In this document: in pieces, positions 1 to 9,207 of the stretch
How the letters are laid out: every line of letters begins with the position of its first letter
How positions within the stretch are numbered: the stretch's first letter is position 1
DNA from: Parcubacteria group bacterium
GTDB taxonomy: Bacteria; Patescibacteriota; Patescibacteriia; Patescibacteriales; GWC2-42-12
Direction: 5' to 3'
Length of the DNA stretch: 36,584 nucleotides
NCBI GenBank assembly: GCA_016188785.1
Contig: JACPHD010000009.1
Location: 1-36,584 of the forward strand
The notes under the pieces: generated by a model
What the model was told of the DNA's origin: nothing
The model's input: only the letters and a program-made list of their open reading frames with translations
Databases searched by the model: none
Program-made: the position numbers and the translations under genes

Positions 1-23
1 CGGCCGGTGATTTAAGATTATCC

Positions 24-99
24 ACCCCGTTAGAAATTTTCATGTTATTGTTATAATTAAATCCCCGGCAGAAAACCTAGTCTGAATTTCTAACGGGGT
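24..99. repeat. Palindromic element, family D (ACCCCGTTAGAAATT...AATTTCTAACGGGGT), intergenic copy
   Basis: 15-nt perfect inverted arms at 24-38 and 85-99; same arms recur at 3725-3773 and 21206-21305. Confidence 0.85.
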
Positions 100-213
100 C
101 CATAAAAGTATATTATCACAGCTTAGTTAGTTTTGACAAATCCTTGAAAAAATAACCAACTTAAGCTATGATATAGTCATAAATATTATTTCATTGAGGA
201 ACAAATTCCTTTC

Positions 214-312
214 GTCATTCCTGCGCAGGCAGGAATCCAGAAAAACCACGTTGGTAAATATTACCATCGTCCTGGATTCCGGCTATCCGCCAGTCGGCGG
301 AGCCGGAATGAC
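214..312. repeat. GC-rich dispersed palindromic element, family C (GTCATTCC...GGAATCCAG...CTGGATTCCGG...CCGGAATGAC)
   Basis: GTCATTCC/GGAATGAC ends and internal GGAATCCAG/CTGGATTCC; related copies at 22107, 25032, 26975, 31708. Confidence 0.8.
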
Positions 313-350
313 GAAGAAAGGCAGTCGCTCGCAATGACAAAATTTTTTTT

Positions 351-1546
351 ATGTCTAAATTCATAATTACCGGCGGTAAATCTTTATCCGGCCAGATAGA
401 AGTTAAAGGCGCGAAAAATTCGGCTCTTAAAATTTTGCCGGCCGCGCTTTTGACCGAAGAAGTAGTATCAATTTCCAACTTACCGGATATTGAAGACGTG
501 CGCCGCTCAATTGAACTACTTGCTGGGTTAGGCGCGCAAGTTAACCAAACCAGTCCGAACTCTTGCCTGATAAAAGCCAAAAATATTAAAAAATTTGAGC
601 TTAAGGAAGAGCTGGCTCCCATCCGGGCGGCTGTATTATCGGCGTGGGTGAACGGCCGATTGATCTGTTTATGGAAGGCTTCGCTGCCTTAGGCGCGGAG
701 ATTAAAGTTGACGGCCGCTTTTATCATCTTAAAGCGCGGCGGCTGAAAGGAGCGGAATATTTTTTTACTACCGTGACCGTCACCGGCACCGAGGCCATGA
801 TCATGGCGGCCTGTTTGGCTCAAGGTAAAACGGTTTTAAAAAACTGCGCCCTGGAACCGGAAATCTCCGCTTTAGCCGATTATCTCAACGGTTGCGGCGC
901 CAAAATAAAAGGCGCTAATTCGCCGACCATTATTATTGAAGGCGTGAGTAAATTAAGCGGCGGCCAATTCACTATCATGCCGGACCGCATTGAAACCGGC
1001 ACTTTCGCCATCTTGGCCGCGGCCGCGCGCGCCCCCCTAACCATTACCAAGTGCCAACCGGCCCACATTGAATCTCTCTTGGCTATCTTTAAAAAGATTG
1101 GCATTAGCTACGAAACCGGACCGGATTGGCTAAAAATAAAACCAGCCAACAAATTTAAAAGCTATAACATTAAAACTCACGAATACCCGGGCTTTCCGAC
1201 CGACTTACAGGCGTCTTTCGCCGTCTTGATGACCCAGGCCAACGGCACTTCTATGATTCACGAAACCATTTATGATCGGCGCTTGCTCTACGCCGATATG
1301 CTAACCCAAATGAACGCTAACATCATCATGTGCGATCCGCACCGCCTGGTGGTTTCCGGACCAACCGGTTTATGCGGCAAAAAACTAACCAGTCCTGATT
1401 TGCGCGCCGGCATCGCCATGATTATCGCGGCACTCGTTGCCCGGGGCGAGACGGAAATTGACAATATTTATCAAATTGACCGCGGCTATGAAAATATCTG
1501 CGAACGGTTAAATAAACTCGGCGCTGACATCCAGAGAGTTGATTAA
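351..1546 (+). pseudogene. murA: UDP-N-acetylglucosamine 1-carboxyvinyltransferase (MurA), disrupted by internal deletion/frameshift near 610-620
   Basis: N-terminal ORF (MSKFIITGGKSLSGQIEVKGAKNSALKILPAALL) and C-terminal ORF (GERPIDLF...) in different frames; frame 2 across the junction reads SHPGGCIIGVGERPIDLF, the MurA active-site Cys region. Confidence 0.8.
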
Positions 1547-1550
1547 AGCT

Positions 1551-1643
1551 ATACAAATTACGAATCTGTTACAAATTTACGAATAATAAATAAACATTTA
1601 TTGTTTATTTGTAAATTCGTATAAAATTTGTAATTCGTATTAT
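1551..1643. repeat. AT-rich palindromic intergenic spacer, family B (ACAAATTACGAAT...ATTCGTAATTTGT type)
   Basis: tacaaattacgaatc...gtaaattcgtataaaatttgtaattcgta inverted structure; similar at 7161-7322 and 19640-19722. Confidence 0.7.
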
Positions 1644-1645
1644 TT

Positions 1646-2974
1646 ATGACTCTAAAAGTGAGAAGAATATTAAGTTTAATATTTATTATTTTATTTTTAA
1701 CCATAACCCCAGCCATTATGCTTTACGCGGCCGGCTACCGGCTGGCTAAAAACGGCTTGAATATCCAAAAAACCGGCATGTTTATTATTGACTCCAGGCC
1801 CAAAGGAGCTAAAATATTTATCGACGGCCGGCCCGCAGCCGCCTGGTCCAACCTACTTTTTAACAAAAAAAACTTTGTGACCACGCCGGCCAAAATAAAA
1901 AACTTATTGCCCGGAGAATATAATTTAAAACTTGAGCATGACGGTTATTTTAGCTGGCAAAAAAAATTAGCCGTTTATCCCGGGGCTTCAACTTTTGCCG
2001 AGAACATTTATTTATTTAAAAACGACCTGCCGGCGCAGATCGCGCCGGCCGATATTAAATCAATTCGCTTATCGCCGGGAAAAAATCAAGCCGTAATTTT
2101 ATCCGCTGATCTGATAACTTTTTTTAATTTAGCCGACGAATCGGAAAAATCAATTAAGAGAAATAGCCTGGCTGGAAAAAATATTTTTTGGTCAGAAGAT
2201 CAGACTAGAATAATAATTGATAATCAGCTGTATAATTCGGCTGATTTCAGCTCGGCCAAGGATCTAAAAAAACTGACCGCGAATTCAGCTAATTATAAAT
2301 GGAACGGCAACGTTTTATATTATCAGGATAAGAACTCAATTTACCGGCTGGCCGATTCGGGCTTACCTGAAAAAATTATTAGCAATAAAATTTTTAATGA
2401 TTATTTAGTTAAAGGCGGCTATTTATACTTGCTAGTTAAGTCCGGATCGGCGGTTAATCTTGAAGTTATAAACGCGGCCACCGGCCAGAGCCTGAAAAAT
2501 ATAAACTTGCCGGCCGCTCAATATCTTTTTATTAACGCGGAACAAAATTTGCTTAATCTTTACGATCGCGGCCATAAAATCCTTTACTTGATTGATCCTT
2601 TAGCCGCTTATGAGCCGCTCCGGGAAATAATTAATAATGTAAAAACCGCTTACTGGGCCAATGCCAGCGATTTACTCTATACTAATGACTTTGAAATCTG
2701 GCTCTATAATTTAGAGACAAAAAATAAAATCCTCTTAACCAGGATTTCTGATGTTATTAACCAGGCTATTTTGCACCCCAGCAAGGACTATATTATTTAT
2801 TCAACCAACCAAACCATTAACGCCATTGAACTTGATGAAAGGGAAAAAAGAAATATCACTGAACTGATAAAATTTGATTCTATCGGCCAGTTTATTTTAA
2901 CCAGCGATGATATTGTTTACTTTCCGGGAAAAATCGGCAACGCGGCCGGACTGTATAAATTTTTAATACAATAG
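1646..2974 (+). CDS. PEGA-domain membrane-anchored protein with beta-propeller-like C-terminal region
   Basis: N-terminal TM; DSRPKGAKIFIDGRPA...LLPGEYNLKLEHDGYFSWQKKLAVYPG matches PEGA pattern. Confidence 0.75.
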   Translation: MTLKVRRILSLIFIILFLTITPAIMLYAAGYRLAKNGLNIQKTGMFIIDSRPKGAKIFIDGRPAAAWSNLLFNKKNFVTTPAKIKNLLPGEYNLKLEHDGYFSWQKKLAVYPGASTFAENIYLFKNDLPAQIAPADIKSIRLSPGKNQAVILSADLITFFNLADESEKSIKRNSLAGKNIFWSEDQTRIIIDNQLYNSADFSSAKDLKKLTANSANYKWNGNVLYYQDKNSIYRLADSGLPEKIISNKIFNDYLVKGGYLYLLVKSGSAVNLEVINAATGQSLKNINLPAAQYLFINAEQNLLNLYDRGHKILYLIDPLAAYEPLREIINNVKTAYWANASDLLYTNDFEIWLYNLETKNKILLTRISDVINQAILHPSKDYIIYSTNQTINAIELDEREKRNITELIKFDSIGQFILTSDDIVYFPGKIGNAAGLYKFLIQ

Positions 2975-2976
2975 CC

Positions 2977-3936
2977 TTACTTTAATTGCGAAATATTTTT
3001 GTCTAATTCGTCTCTTTGGCTCTTAGCAATAAGATAAATATTATCGCTGTCGCCTTTCTTGGCGTAATACAAGCCGTCTTTGGCCGAGCCAACCATTAAA
3101 ACATTATCCACGCCCTCGCCCGTAGCCTGTATAATTATAAGATGCTGATCTAAACCAGTGCCGGCGAAAACTTGCGCCGGAATTTCCGCGGCTTTTAAAT
3201 TTGACATAACCTCTAAAACCGGCTGAATTTTTTCCGGCTTGACCACGAATTTATCCGGTAAAATACCACTCCAGCGGCCATTCTTAAGCTCAACCGTAAA
3301 TTCCCGATTCGGATATTGAAATCTTATTTTATTGATTTTCTCTTTAGGCGCGGAAAAAATAGTAAAGTCGCGCCAATCCGCCAGACTAAAAGCGCCGGCT
3401 AAATCGGCTTTAACCGCGTAAGTGGCGGCCGACTCGGGCGAAGAAATATAAGAACTAACATAATCGCCGGCCTGACTACCGATAATAAAATCCACGGCTA
3501 GTTTATCGGCCTGATAAAGTTTTATTTCCTGGCCGGAACTGTCAGTTTTAAATTGGCTTTTTCTTTCCCGATTATTACTAACTAATTCAAGCTCAGACAA
3601 AGCGGCTGTTTTTAATTCACTAAAGACGCGCTCCATAACGGCCGGATCCGCGTAGAAATCTTTACTATTATCATATTGCCATTTTTGATTTTGCTTAGTC
3701 AGAGTTAAAGTTTTCCCCTCTTCTACCCCATTAGAAATATTACGCTGCGAGCCCTCGCTATTTCTAACGGGGTAAATAATTTCAATTTTATCAACCGCCT
3801 CAAGTTTAATCTTGGCTAAAATATTTTTCGGCTTGCCTAAATTGTTTTGCCAGTTTTTTAAAGGACCCTGATAAACGTAGGCCAAAGCAATTAAAATAAC
3901 TAAAGCAATTGCCAGTATTAAAGTTTTTTTAGGCAT
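2977..3936 (-). CDS. DUF4340-type protein of the Gld-like ABC cassette; carries an in-frame palindromic element
   Basis: VDKIEI...GKTLTLTKQNQKWQ, periplasmic DUF4340-like repeats; adjacent to GldG-like ORF. Confidence 0.65.
   Translation of the reverse strand: MPKKTLILAIALVILIALAYVYQGPLKNWQNNLGKPKNILAKIKLEAVDKIEIIYPVRNSEGSQRNISNGVEEGKTLTLTKQNQKWQYDNSKDFYADPAVMERVFSELKTAALSELELVSNNRERKSQFKTDSSGQEIKLYQADKLAVDFIIGSQAGDYVSSYISSPESAATYAVKADLAGAFSLADWRDFTIFSAPKEKINKIRFQYPNREFTVELKNGRWSGILPDKFVVKPEKIQPVLEVMSNLKAAEIPAQVFAGTGLDQHLIIIQATGEGVDNVLMVGSAKDGLYYAKKGDSDNIYLIAKSQRDELDKNISQLK
3725..3773. repeat. Palindromic element, family D, inside a CDS (encodes YPVRNSEGSQRNISNGV on minus strand)
   Basis: Arms taccccattagaaat (3724-3738) and atttctaacggggta (3760-3774), one mismatch; reading frame stays open. 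Confidence 0.85.
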
Positions 3937-3994
3937 AATTTAAACTATAAAATTTCTAAATTTCAACGACTAAATTTTTAATTGAAAATTATTT

Positions 3995-5506
3995 TTATAT
4001 CTGATCTTCAAATTTTATTTTTCTTCTTAAAAAATATCTAACTAAGCCGAACAGCAAAACTATAACCGTTAACCCAAAAATATTGCTGTACCTAATGGCT
4101 GTTTTGACCGCTTCACTTATTTCCTTAAGCGGCCGCTCGGTTACTCCTTTAGCGCGAATGGAAATCAAATCATTGCCTAAACTTAAGCCATCAATAATGT
4201 TTTGAAAAAACACCAGGTTGTCAGGATAATTTCTTAAAAAATTATCCCTGATAAAATCACTGTCGCCGACCAAGATTAAATGACCGGGCTTAGAACTAAC
4301 CTGATTAAACGGACTGGTAAATTTACCGGTTAAAGCCATGGCTAAATTAAATTTTCCTCTGGTTCCGCCATTGATTGGCGCCTGTGGCTCTAATTTAAAA
4401 TTATCAGCCAGGACCAGGGCCTGACCCGAAGTTACGGCTAAATAAGAAACTGCCAGACTTTTAACTTTACTAGAATCTACGTCAATAGTAGACGCCCAAG
4501 GTAAAATCAGACCTTCTAATCTGGCTACGGCCGGATTATTTTGATCAAAACCTGGCTTAATAACTTTAGGCCAATACGGATAATTCGTGGTAAAGCTAAC
4601 AAAACCCTGATTGAATGACGCTAGACCATTATTTACGTCTAAGGCCAAATTTTCATTCAGTTTAAGACCATAAGACTGTAAAATTTTATTTAAGCCAAGA
4701 TCATTTTTATTAGCCAATAAGCCCTGTTCAACCCTTACGCCATCAGCTAAAATAACTAATGAACCGCCGCTCATTAAGAAACCGTCCAGGGCTTTAAGCT
4801 CATTATCATTAAATTTTTCTTTGGGACCGATAATTATTAAAGTATCCAGGTCACTAGTAATTTTTTTATCTTTGACATAATTAACCAAAGCAACATTATA
4901 AATCTCGCCTAATTTTTTATAGGCCGCGCCGGTTTCTTCGGCCGTGCTCGCCGCGCCATTGCCTTGCCAAAAACCGATATTAGGAATTTTAGAACTGGTT
5001 AATTTTTTAATGGCCGAAGTAATCTGGTATTCCAGGTCTTTAGTCTGCTGAATTACCGGAATGGCCTGGGATTTTTCTCCGTATTTAATCAGCATGCCTA
5101 AATAGCCGTTGACAACCTGATATTTATCTTTTTCCAAAGCATTAAACTGCAACTGGGGTATGCCGGCCAGATATAACTCTCGCTGGCTAGCCTCGTCATT
5201 TTTAGGGTTAATAAACTCTGCTTTAATCTTGCCACCGGAATAAGCCGCGTATTCATCCAAAATGTCGCCCACTTCCTGGCGTAAATTCAAAAATTGCGCC
5301 GGCAAATCAGCGGAAAAATAAGCTTTAACGGTTACAATATCTTTTAAACCGGCCGCCGCCTCTTTACTGGCTTTAGCCAGGGAATAATCTTTATTTTGCG
5401 TTAAATCAAACCGGTAAAAAATATTATAAGAAAAAAAATTAAGCACGGCAATAATTCCTATTACAATTATAATGGTTAAACTTAAATTTGAAGTATTTAT
5501 TTTCAT
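3995..5506 (-). CDS. GldG-like ABC-type transport auxiliary protein
   Basis: N-terminal TM, YFSADLPAQFLNLRQEVGDILDEYAAYSGGKIKAEFINP (GldG/ABC_transp_aux pattern), C-terminal TM. Confidence 0.75.
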   Translation of the reverse strand: MKINTSNLSLTIIIVIGIIAVLNFFSYNIFYRFDLTQNKDYSLAKASKEAAAGLKDIVTVKAYFSADLPAQFLNLRQEVGDILDEYAAYSGGKIKAEFINPKNDEASQRELYLAGIPQLQFNALEKDKYQVVNGYLGMLIKYGEKSQAIPVIQQTKDLEYQITSAIKKLTSSKIPNIGFWQGNGAASTAEETGAAYKKLGEIYNVALVNYVKDKKITSDLDTLIIIGPKEKFNDNELKALDGFLMSGGSLVILADGVRVEQGLLANKNDLGLNKILQSYGLKLNENLALDVNNGLASFNQGFVSFTTNYPYWPKVIKPGFDQNNPAVARLEGLILPWASTIDVDSSKVKSLAVSYLAVTSGQALVLADNFKLEPQAPINGGTRGKFNLAMALTGKFTSPFNQVSSKPGHLILVGDSDFIRDNFLRNYPDNLVFFQNIIDGLSLGNDLISIRAKGVTERPLKEISEAVKTAIRYSNIFGLTVIVLLFGLVRYFLRRKIKFEDQI

Positions 5507-5510
5507 AATT

Positions 5511-5598
5511 AATTTTCAATTTTCAAATCTCAATTTTCAAACAATTTTCAATGTTTTAATTTTCAATTGAAAATTGGTAATTGAAAATTGAAAATTTT
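5511..5598. repeat. AT-rich palindromic intergenic spacer, family A (caattttcaa...ttgaaaattg)
   Basis: Repeated ATTTTCAA on the left mirrored by TTGAAAAT on the right; central ttttcaattgaaaa. Confidence 0.75.
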
Positions 5599-6328
5599 AT
5601 TTCCACCCTCTTCTCTCTACCACCCTGACATTCAACCAGAGAAATAAAAATATAAACGATAAATAATAAACTATGTCTTTAGTATCAATCACGCCTCGGG
5701 CAATATTATTAAAATGGTTGCCCAAGCCGATAAACTTCATAAGCGGAATTAAGTCCTGGGGCGAGCCGGCTAAAACAAAATCCGCGCCGATAATAAAAGC
5801 GGCGAAGCAGGCGGCCAGGCCTAAAATAAAAGCAATAATTTGATTTTTGGTCAGGCTGGAAATAAATAAGCCTAAAGCTAAATAAGAACCGCCTAAAAAC
5901 AGCGCGCCTAAATAACCGCCGAAGACCGGCCCTAAATCTAAGTTGCCTAAAAAAGCCAGGCTCACCGGTATGGTTAAAGAAAAGAGCAGGCTGATAGACA
6001 AAAAGGCTAAAGCGCTAAAAAATTTAGCTAAAATTACCTGCCAATCAGTTAGCGGCAAAGTTAAAAGCAACTCAATCGTACCACTTTTCTTTTCTTCGGC
6101 CCACAGGCGCATAGTAATGGCCGGCGATAAAAATAAAAAAATCCAGGGCAGAAAAGCGAAATAATTTCTCATGGAAGCCTGGGCCGCCAGAAAAAATGTA
6201 TTAAAAAACAGCCAGTTGCCAACCACTAAAAAAACACCGATAAAAACATAAGCAATCGGGGAATTAAAGTAAGACATTAACTCCTTCTTAAATAGAATAA
6301 ATATAATTTTTAAATAATCTTTCTTCAT
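5597..6328 (-). CDS. ABC-2 type permease (GldF-like)
   Basis: ELMSYFNSPIAYVFIGVFLVVGNWLFF, 6 predicted TM, WAEEKKSGTIELLLTLPLTDWQVILAK. Confidence 0.8.
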   Translation of the reverse strand: MKKDYLKIIFILFKKELMSYFNSPIAYVFIGVFLVVGNWLFFNTFFLAAQASMRNYFAFLPWIFLFLSPAITMRLWAEEKKSGTIELLLTLPLTDWQVILAKFFSALAFLSISLLFSLTIPVSLAFLGNLDLGPVFGGYLGALFLGGSYLALGLFISSLTKNQIIAFILGLAACFAAFIIGADFVLAGSPQDLIPLMKFIGLGNHFNNIARGVIDTKDIVYYLSFIFLFLWLNVRVVERRGWK

Positions 6329-6339
6329 AAAAAGATTTA

Positions 6340-6452
6340 ATTTTCAATTATCAATTCTCAATTTTCAAACAATTTTCAATGCTATAATTTTCAATTGAAA
6401 ATTTAATAATTTAATCATTCATTGAAAATTGGTCATTGAAAATTGAGAATTT
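6340..6452. repeat. AT-rich palindromic intergenic spacer, family A
   Basis: ttttcaattatcaattctcaattttcaaac...ttttcaattgaaaattt...cattgaaaattggtcattgaaaattgag. Confidence 0.75.
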
Positions 6453-7156
6453 CATTTTGTCAGTTCCCTAAACGCCTGCTCAAGACCGCCATATTTTTCT
6501 ATCAGCTCGGCTGGCACGCCCTGCCCCACGATCTTGCCGTTGTTAATGATAATGACCCGATCGCAAGTAGCGCTTACCTCGCTTAAAATATGCGTGGAAA
6601 AAATAACCGTTTTTTCCCGGCCGATGGTTTTTATCAAGTCGCGGATTTCCACTATTTGATTCGGGTCCAGTCCGGTAGTGGGCTCATCCAATATCAATAT
6701 ATCCGGCTCGTGCATTATGGCCTGAGCCAGCCCGACGCGCTGGCGATAACCTTTTGACAATTCTTCAATCGGCTGGCGCAAGACTTTCTTTAAACCGCAA
6801 ATTAAAATAACTTGCTTAATTCGGTCTTTAATTTCTTGCTTATTTAAACCGCGTATCTCGGCGATAAATTTTAAATACTCAAAAACTCTCATCTCCTCGT
6901 AAAGCGGCACGGTTTCCGGCAAATAACCGATAACTTTTCTGGTGGCGAGCGAATTTTCGTCCGCGTCCAGACCGCCGACCAATACCTGGCCGGAAGTCGG
7001 CGTCCAAAAAGAAGTAATAATTTTCATGGTCGTAGTTTTACCGGCGCCGTTCGGGCCTAAAAAACCTAAAATTTCCCCTTTAGCCACGGAAAAACTAATA
7101 TTATCTAAAACTAAAACTTGACCGAATTTTTTGGTTAGATTTTTTATTTCTATCAT
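6452..7156 (-). CDS. ABC transporter ATP-binding protein (GldA-like)
   Basis: Walker A GPNGAGKTTT, signature LSKGYRQRVGLAQA, Walker B ILILDEPTTGLD. Confidence 0.9.
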   Translation of the reverse strand: MIEIKNLTKKFGQVLVLDNISFSVAKGEILGFLGPNGAGKTTTMKIITSFWTPTSGQVLVGGLDADENSLATRKVIGYLPETVPLYEEMRVFEYLKFIAEIRGLNKQEIKDRIKQVILICGLKKVLRQPIEELSKGYRQRVGLAQAIMHEPDILILDEPTTGLDPNQIVEIRDLIKTIGREKTVIFSTHILSEVSATCDRVIIINNGKIVGQGVPAELIEKYGGLEQAFRELTK

Positions 7157-7160
7157 AAAA

Positions 7161-7322
7161 AGTAATACAAATTACAAATCCAATACGAATTTACAAATTA
7201 TTAAAATAAAATATTTAATATCGGCAACAATATTAGAATTATATTTATTCGTAAATTTGTAACAGATTTGTAATTAGTATCCTTATTATTCGTAAATTTG
7301 TAAAGGATTCGTAATTCGTATT
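7161..7322. repeat. AT-rich palindromic intergenic spacer, family B
   Basis: aatacaaattacaaatccaatacgaatttacaaatt...ttcgtaaatttgtaacagatttgtaatt...attcgtaattcgtatt. Confidence 0.7.
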
Positions 7323-8465
7323 CTATCTAAACTCATCCAAAGTAGCGGTTAAAATTAAAAATTTATTGCCGCGAAAAACCTTTAAGCCTATTTTATCGCC
7401 AGGCTTGTATTTTTGCACCACTGACAGCAAAGTGGTCCGCTCTTGCAATTTAATAGCGTTAATTTCCGTGATAATATCGCCTGGTTTAAGTCCGGCTTTA
7501 GCGGCCGGTGAATCCGGCAATACGGTTGGTATGCCGTCAGCGCTAGGCATTATCCAGGCGCCGGAATTTCTAGGCAATTTATTTTCCGCGGCGGTTTGCG
7601 CCGTCAGCATGACATATCTGATGCCCAGCCTGACGCGGACAATCCGGCCGATTTCGCGCGCGCTTTTTATCACCGGCTTGGCATCGTTAACCGGAATGGC
7701 AAAACCAATGGACGAGCCGGCCTGATCAATTGCCACGTTAATCCCGATAATATTGCCGTTTAAATCTACCAGCGGTCCGCCCGAATTACCCGGGTTTATT
7801 TCCGCGTCAGTCTGAATCACATTATCTAAAACCTCGGCATTAGCTCCGCTCTGGTCCGAGGCTTCAAGACTGCGCCCCAGGCCGCTGACTATGCCTTTGG
7901 TGGCGCTATTCTGGTAACGGCCTAAAGTATTGCCGATTGCTACGACCGTGGAGCCGATTGGCAATTTATCGCTATCGCCCAATTCTACGAAAGGCAAATT
8001 TTTGTCAAAAATTTTCAGCACGGCTAAATCATTAAGCGGATCTTTGCCGATTAGCTGAGCGTAATACTGCTTGCCAGTAGGCAAAATAATTTTAAATTCA
8101 GCGGTCTTTTCATTGCCGGCGCTTACCACATGCCGGTTGGTTAAAATTAAGCCGTCAGCCGAAATTAAGAACCCCGTGCCCGAGCCTTTTTTAACCGTCT
8201 CGGTTTTTTCCGTTTGTTCGCCCGTATCTAAATTTATAATAGTAGTAGTTTGCTTGTCCATGACAATAATATTAACCACGGCCGGCATGACTTTTTTAAT
8301 GGCCCGAACAGTCGCTTCCTGATCGTCCAGGCGCAAATTATCTGCGATAACTTTAGCAATATTAGATTTATAATTATCAGCCCATAAGGCCACGCTAACG
8401 CCGGTTAAAAATATGAAAATTATTATAAAATATTTTTTCATTCTCATAAATAAATTATAGCACAA
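7323..8465 (-). CDS. HtrA/DegP-like trypsin-type serine protease with PDZ domain
   Basis: Catalytic motifs TNRHVV, DPLNDLAVLKI, GNSGGPLV; C-terminal PDZ (DSPAAKAGLKPGDIITEINAI). Confidence 0.9.
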   Translation of the reverse strand: MCYNLFMRMKKYFIIIFIFLTGVSVALWADNYKSNIAKVIADNLRLDDQEATVRAIKKVMPAVVNIIVMDKQTTTIINLDTGEQTEKTETVKKGSGTGFLISADGLILTNRHVVSAGNEKTAEFKIILPTGKQYYAQLIGKDPLNDLAVLKIFDKNLPFVELGDSDKLPIGSTVVAIGNTLGRYQNSATKGIVSGLGRSLEASDQSGANAEVLDNVIQTDAEINPGNSGGPLVDLNGNIIGINVAIDQAGSSIGFAIPVNDAKPVIKSAREIGRIVRVRLGIRYVMLTAQTAAENKLPRNSGAWIMPSADGIPTVLPDSPAAKAGLKPGDIITEINAIKLQERTTLLSVVQKYKPGDKIGLKVFRGNKFLILTATLDEFR

Positions 8466-8503
8466 AAAAAATTCATGGCAACTGCCGGCTTTTTCCCAAA
8501 ATT

Positions 8504-8535
8504 AAAAGCCTCTGACGGCGCCGTTAGAGGCTTTT
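8504..8535. terminator. Near-perfect palindromic (bidirectional) intrinsic terminator
   Basis: aaaagcctctgacggcgccgttagaggctttt. Confidence 0.8.
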
Positions 8536-8597
8536 AAATAATTTTTCAAAAAACAAGAATTAATCCGCCTGCCTGTCATCTTTTTCTTCATTTGACT

Positions 8598-8780
8598 TAA
8601 TCAGCCATTAAAGTTTGCAAAGTGTCATCGGCTAATTTTATGTTGCGCGCTTCTTCCAACCGTTTTGTTTCTATGCTAATGGCCTGGCGCAGCTGGCTTA
8701 GCTTTTCACTTTCGCTGATCAGCTTATCACGCAGATTATTCAGCGCCTTCCAAAATATCTACCAACTCTGCCGCGGACAT
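8598..8780 (-). pseudogene. Small coiled-coil ORF/remnant interrupted by one apparent frameshift
   Basis: Minus strand reads MSAAELVDILEG(E*) then in a shifted frame ALNNLRDKLISESEKLSQLRQAISIETKRLEEARNIKLADDTLQTLMAD*; removing one G from ggaagg restores one ORF. Confidence 0.45.
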
Positions 8781-8822
8781 AAAAGGTGCTGGATAAATTA
8801 TCTGTTAAAACTGCCCTAAATC

Positions 8823-9164
8823 CTATAGCGCGCTTAATTTCTGTTTATGCTTTTTTCTGTCTATCTTTTTCTCTTTATACTTTTTTATCACCACTTCCAG
8901 ATGGTCTTTGACTTTATCAATGGCTTTGAATAAGCTTTTTTCAGTCTTTTCTACCCGTAAAAAATCACCGGGTAAATCCAGATTGACTTCCGCGCAGTAA
9001 ATTTCGCCTTTTAGGTGATGATTGGTGGTTTTACTGATTTCTAAGTGGGCGTTAATAACCTTGAGCTTGCCCAAATATTTATCCAGCATATCCATTTTCT
9101 GCTGCGCGTAAGCGCGCAAGTTGTCCGTCAGTTCTAAATTAGTGGCTTTAATGTTTAGTTGCAT
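8823..9164 (-). CDS. hpf: Ribosome hibernation promoting factor / sigma-54 modulation-like protein (HPF/YfiA family)
   Basis: MQLNIKATNLELTDNLRAYAQQKMDMLDKYLGK...HLKGEIYCAEVNLDLPGDFLRVEKTEKSLFKAIDKVKDHLEVVIKKYKEK. Confidence 0.85.
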   Translation of the reverse strand: MQLNIKATNLELTDNLRAYAQQKMDMLDKYLGKLKVINAHLEISKTTNHHLKGEIYCAEVNLDLPGDFLRVEKTEKSLFKAIDKVKDHLEVVIKKYKEKKIDRKKHKQKLSAL

Positions 9165-9207
9165 AATAATAAAATCGATTCACAAGCGGAACAGCAAAAC
9201 CGCCCGC

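Noticed and set aside
215-622. Minus-strand 135-aa ORF over the family C repeat and murA start
   Set aside because: Covers a dispersed repeat and the murA N-terminus; no protein-like evidence.
8622-8819. Plus-strand 65-aa ORF
   Set aside because: The opposite strand encodes a much more protein-like coiled coil (with one frameshift).
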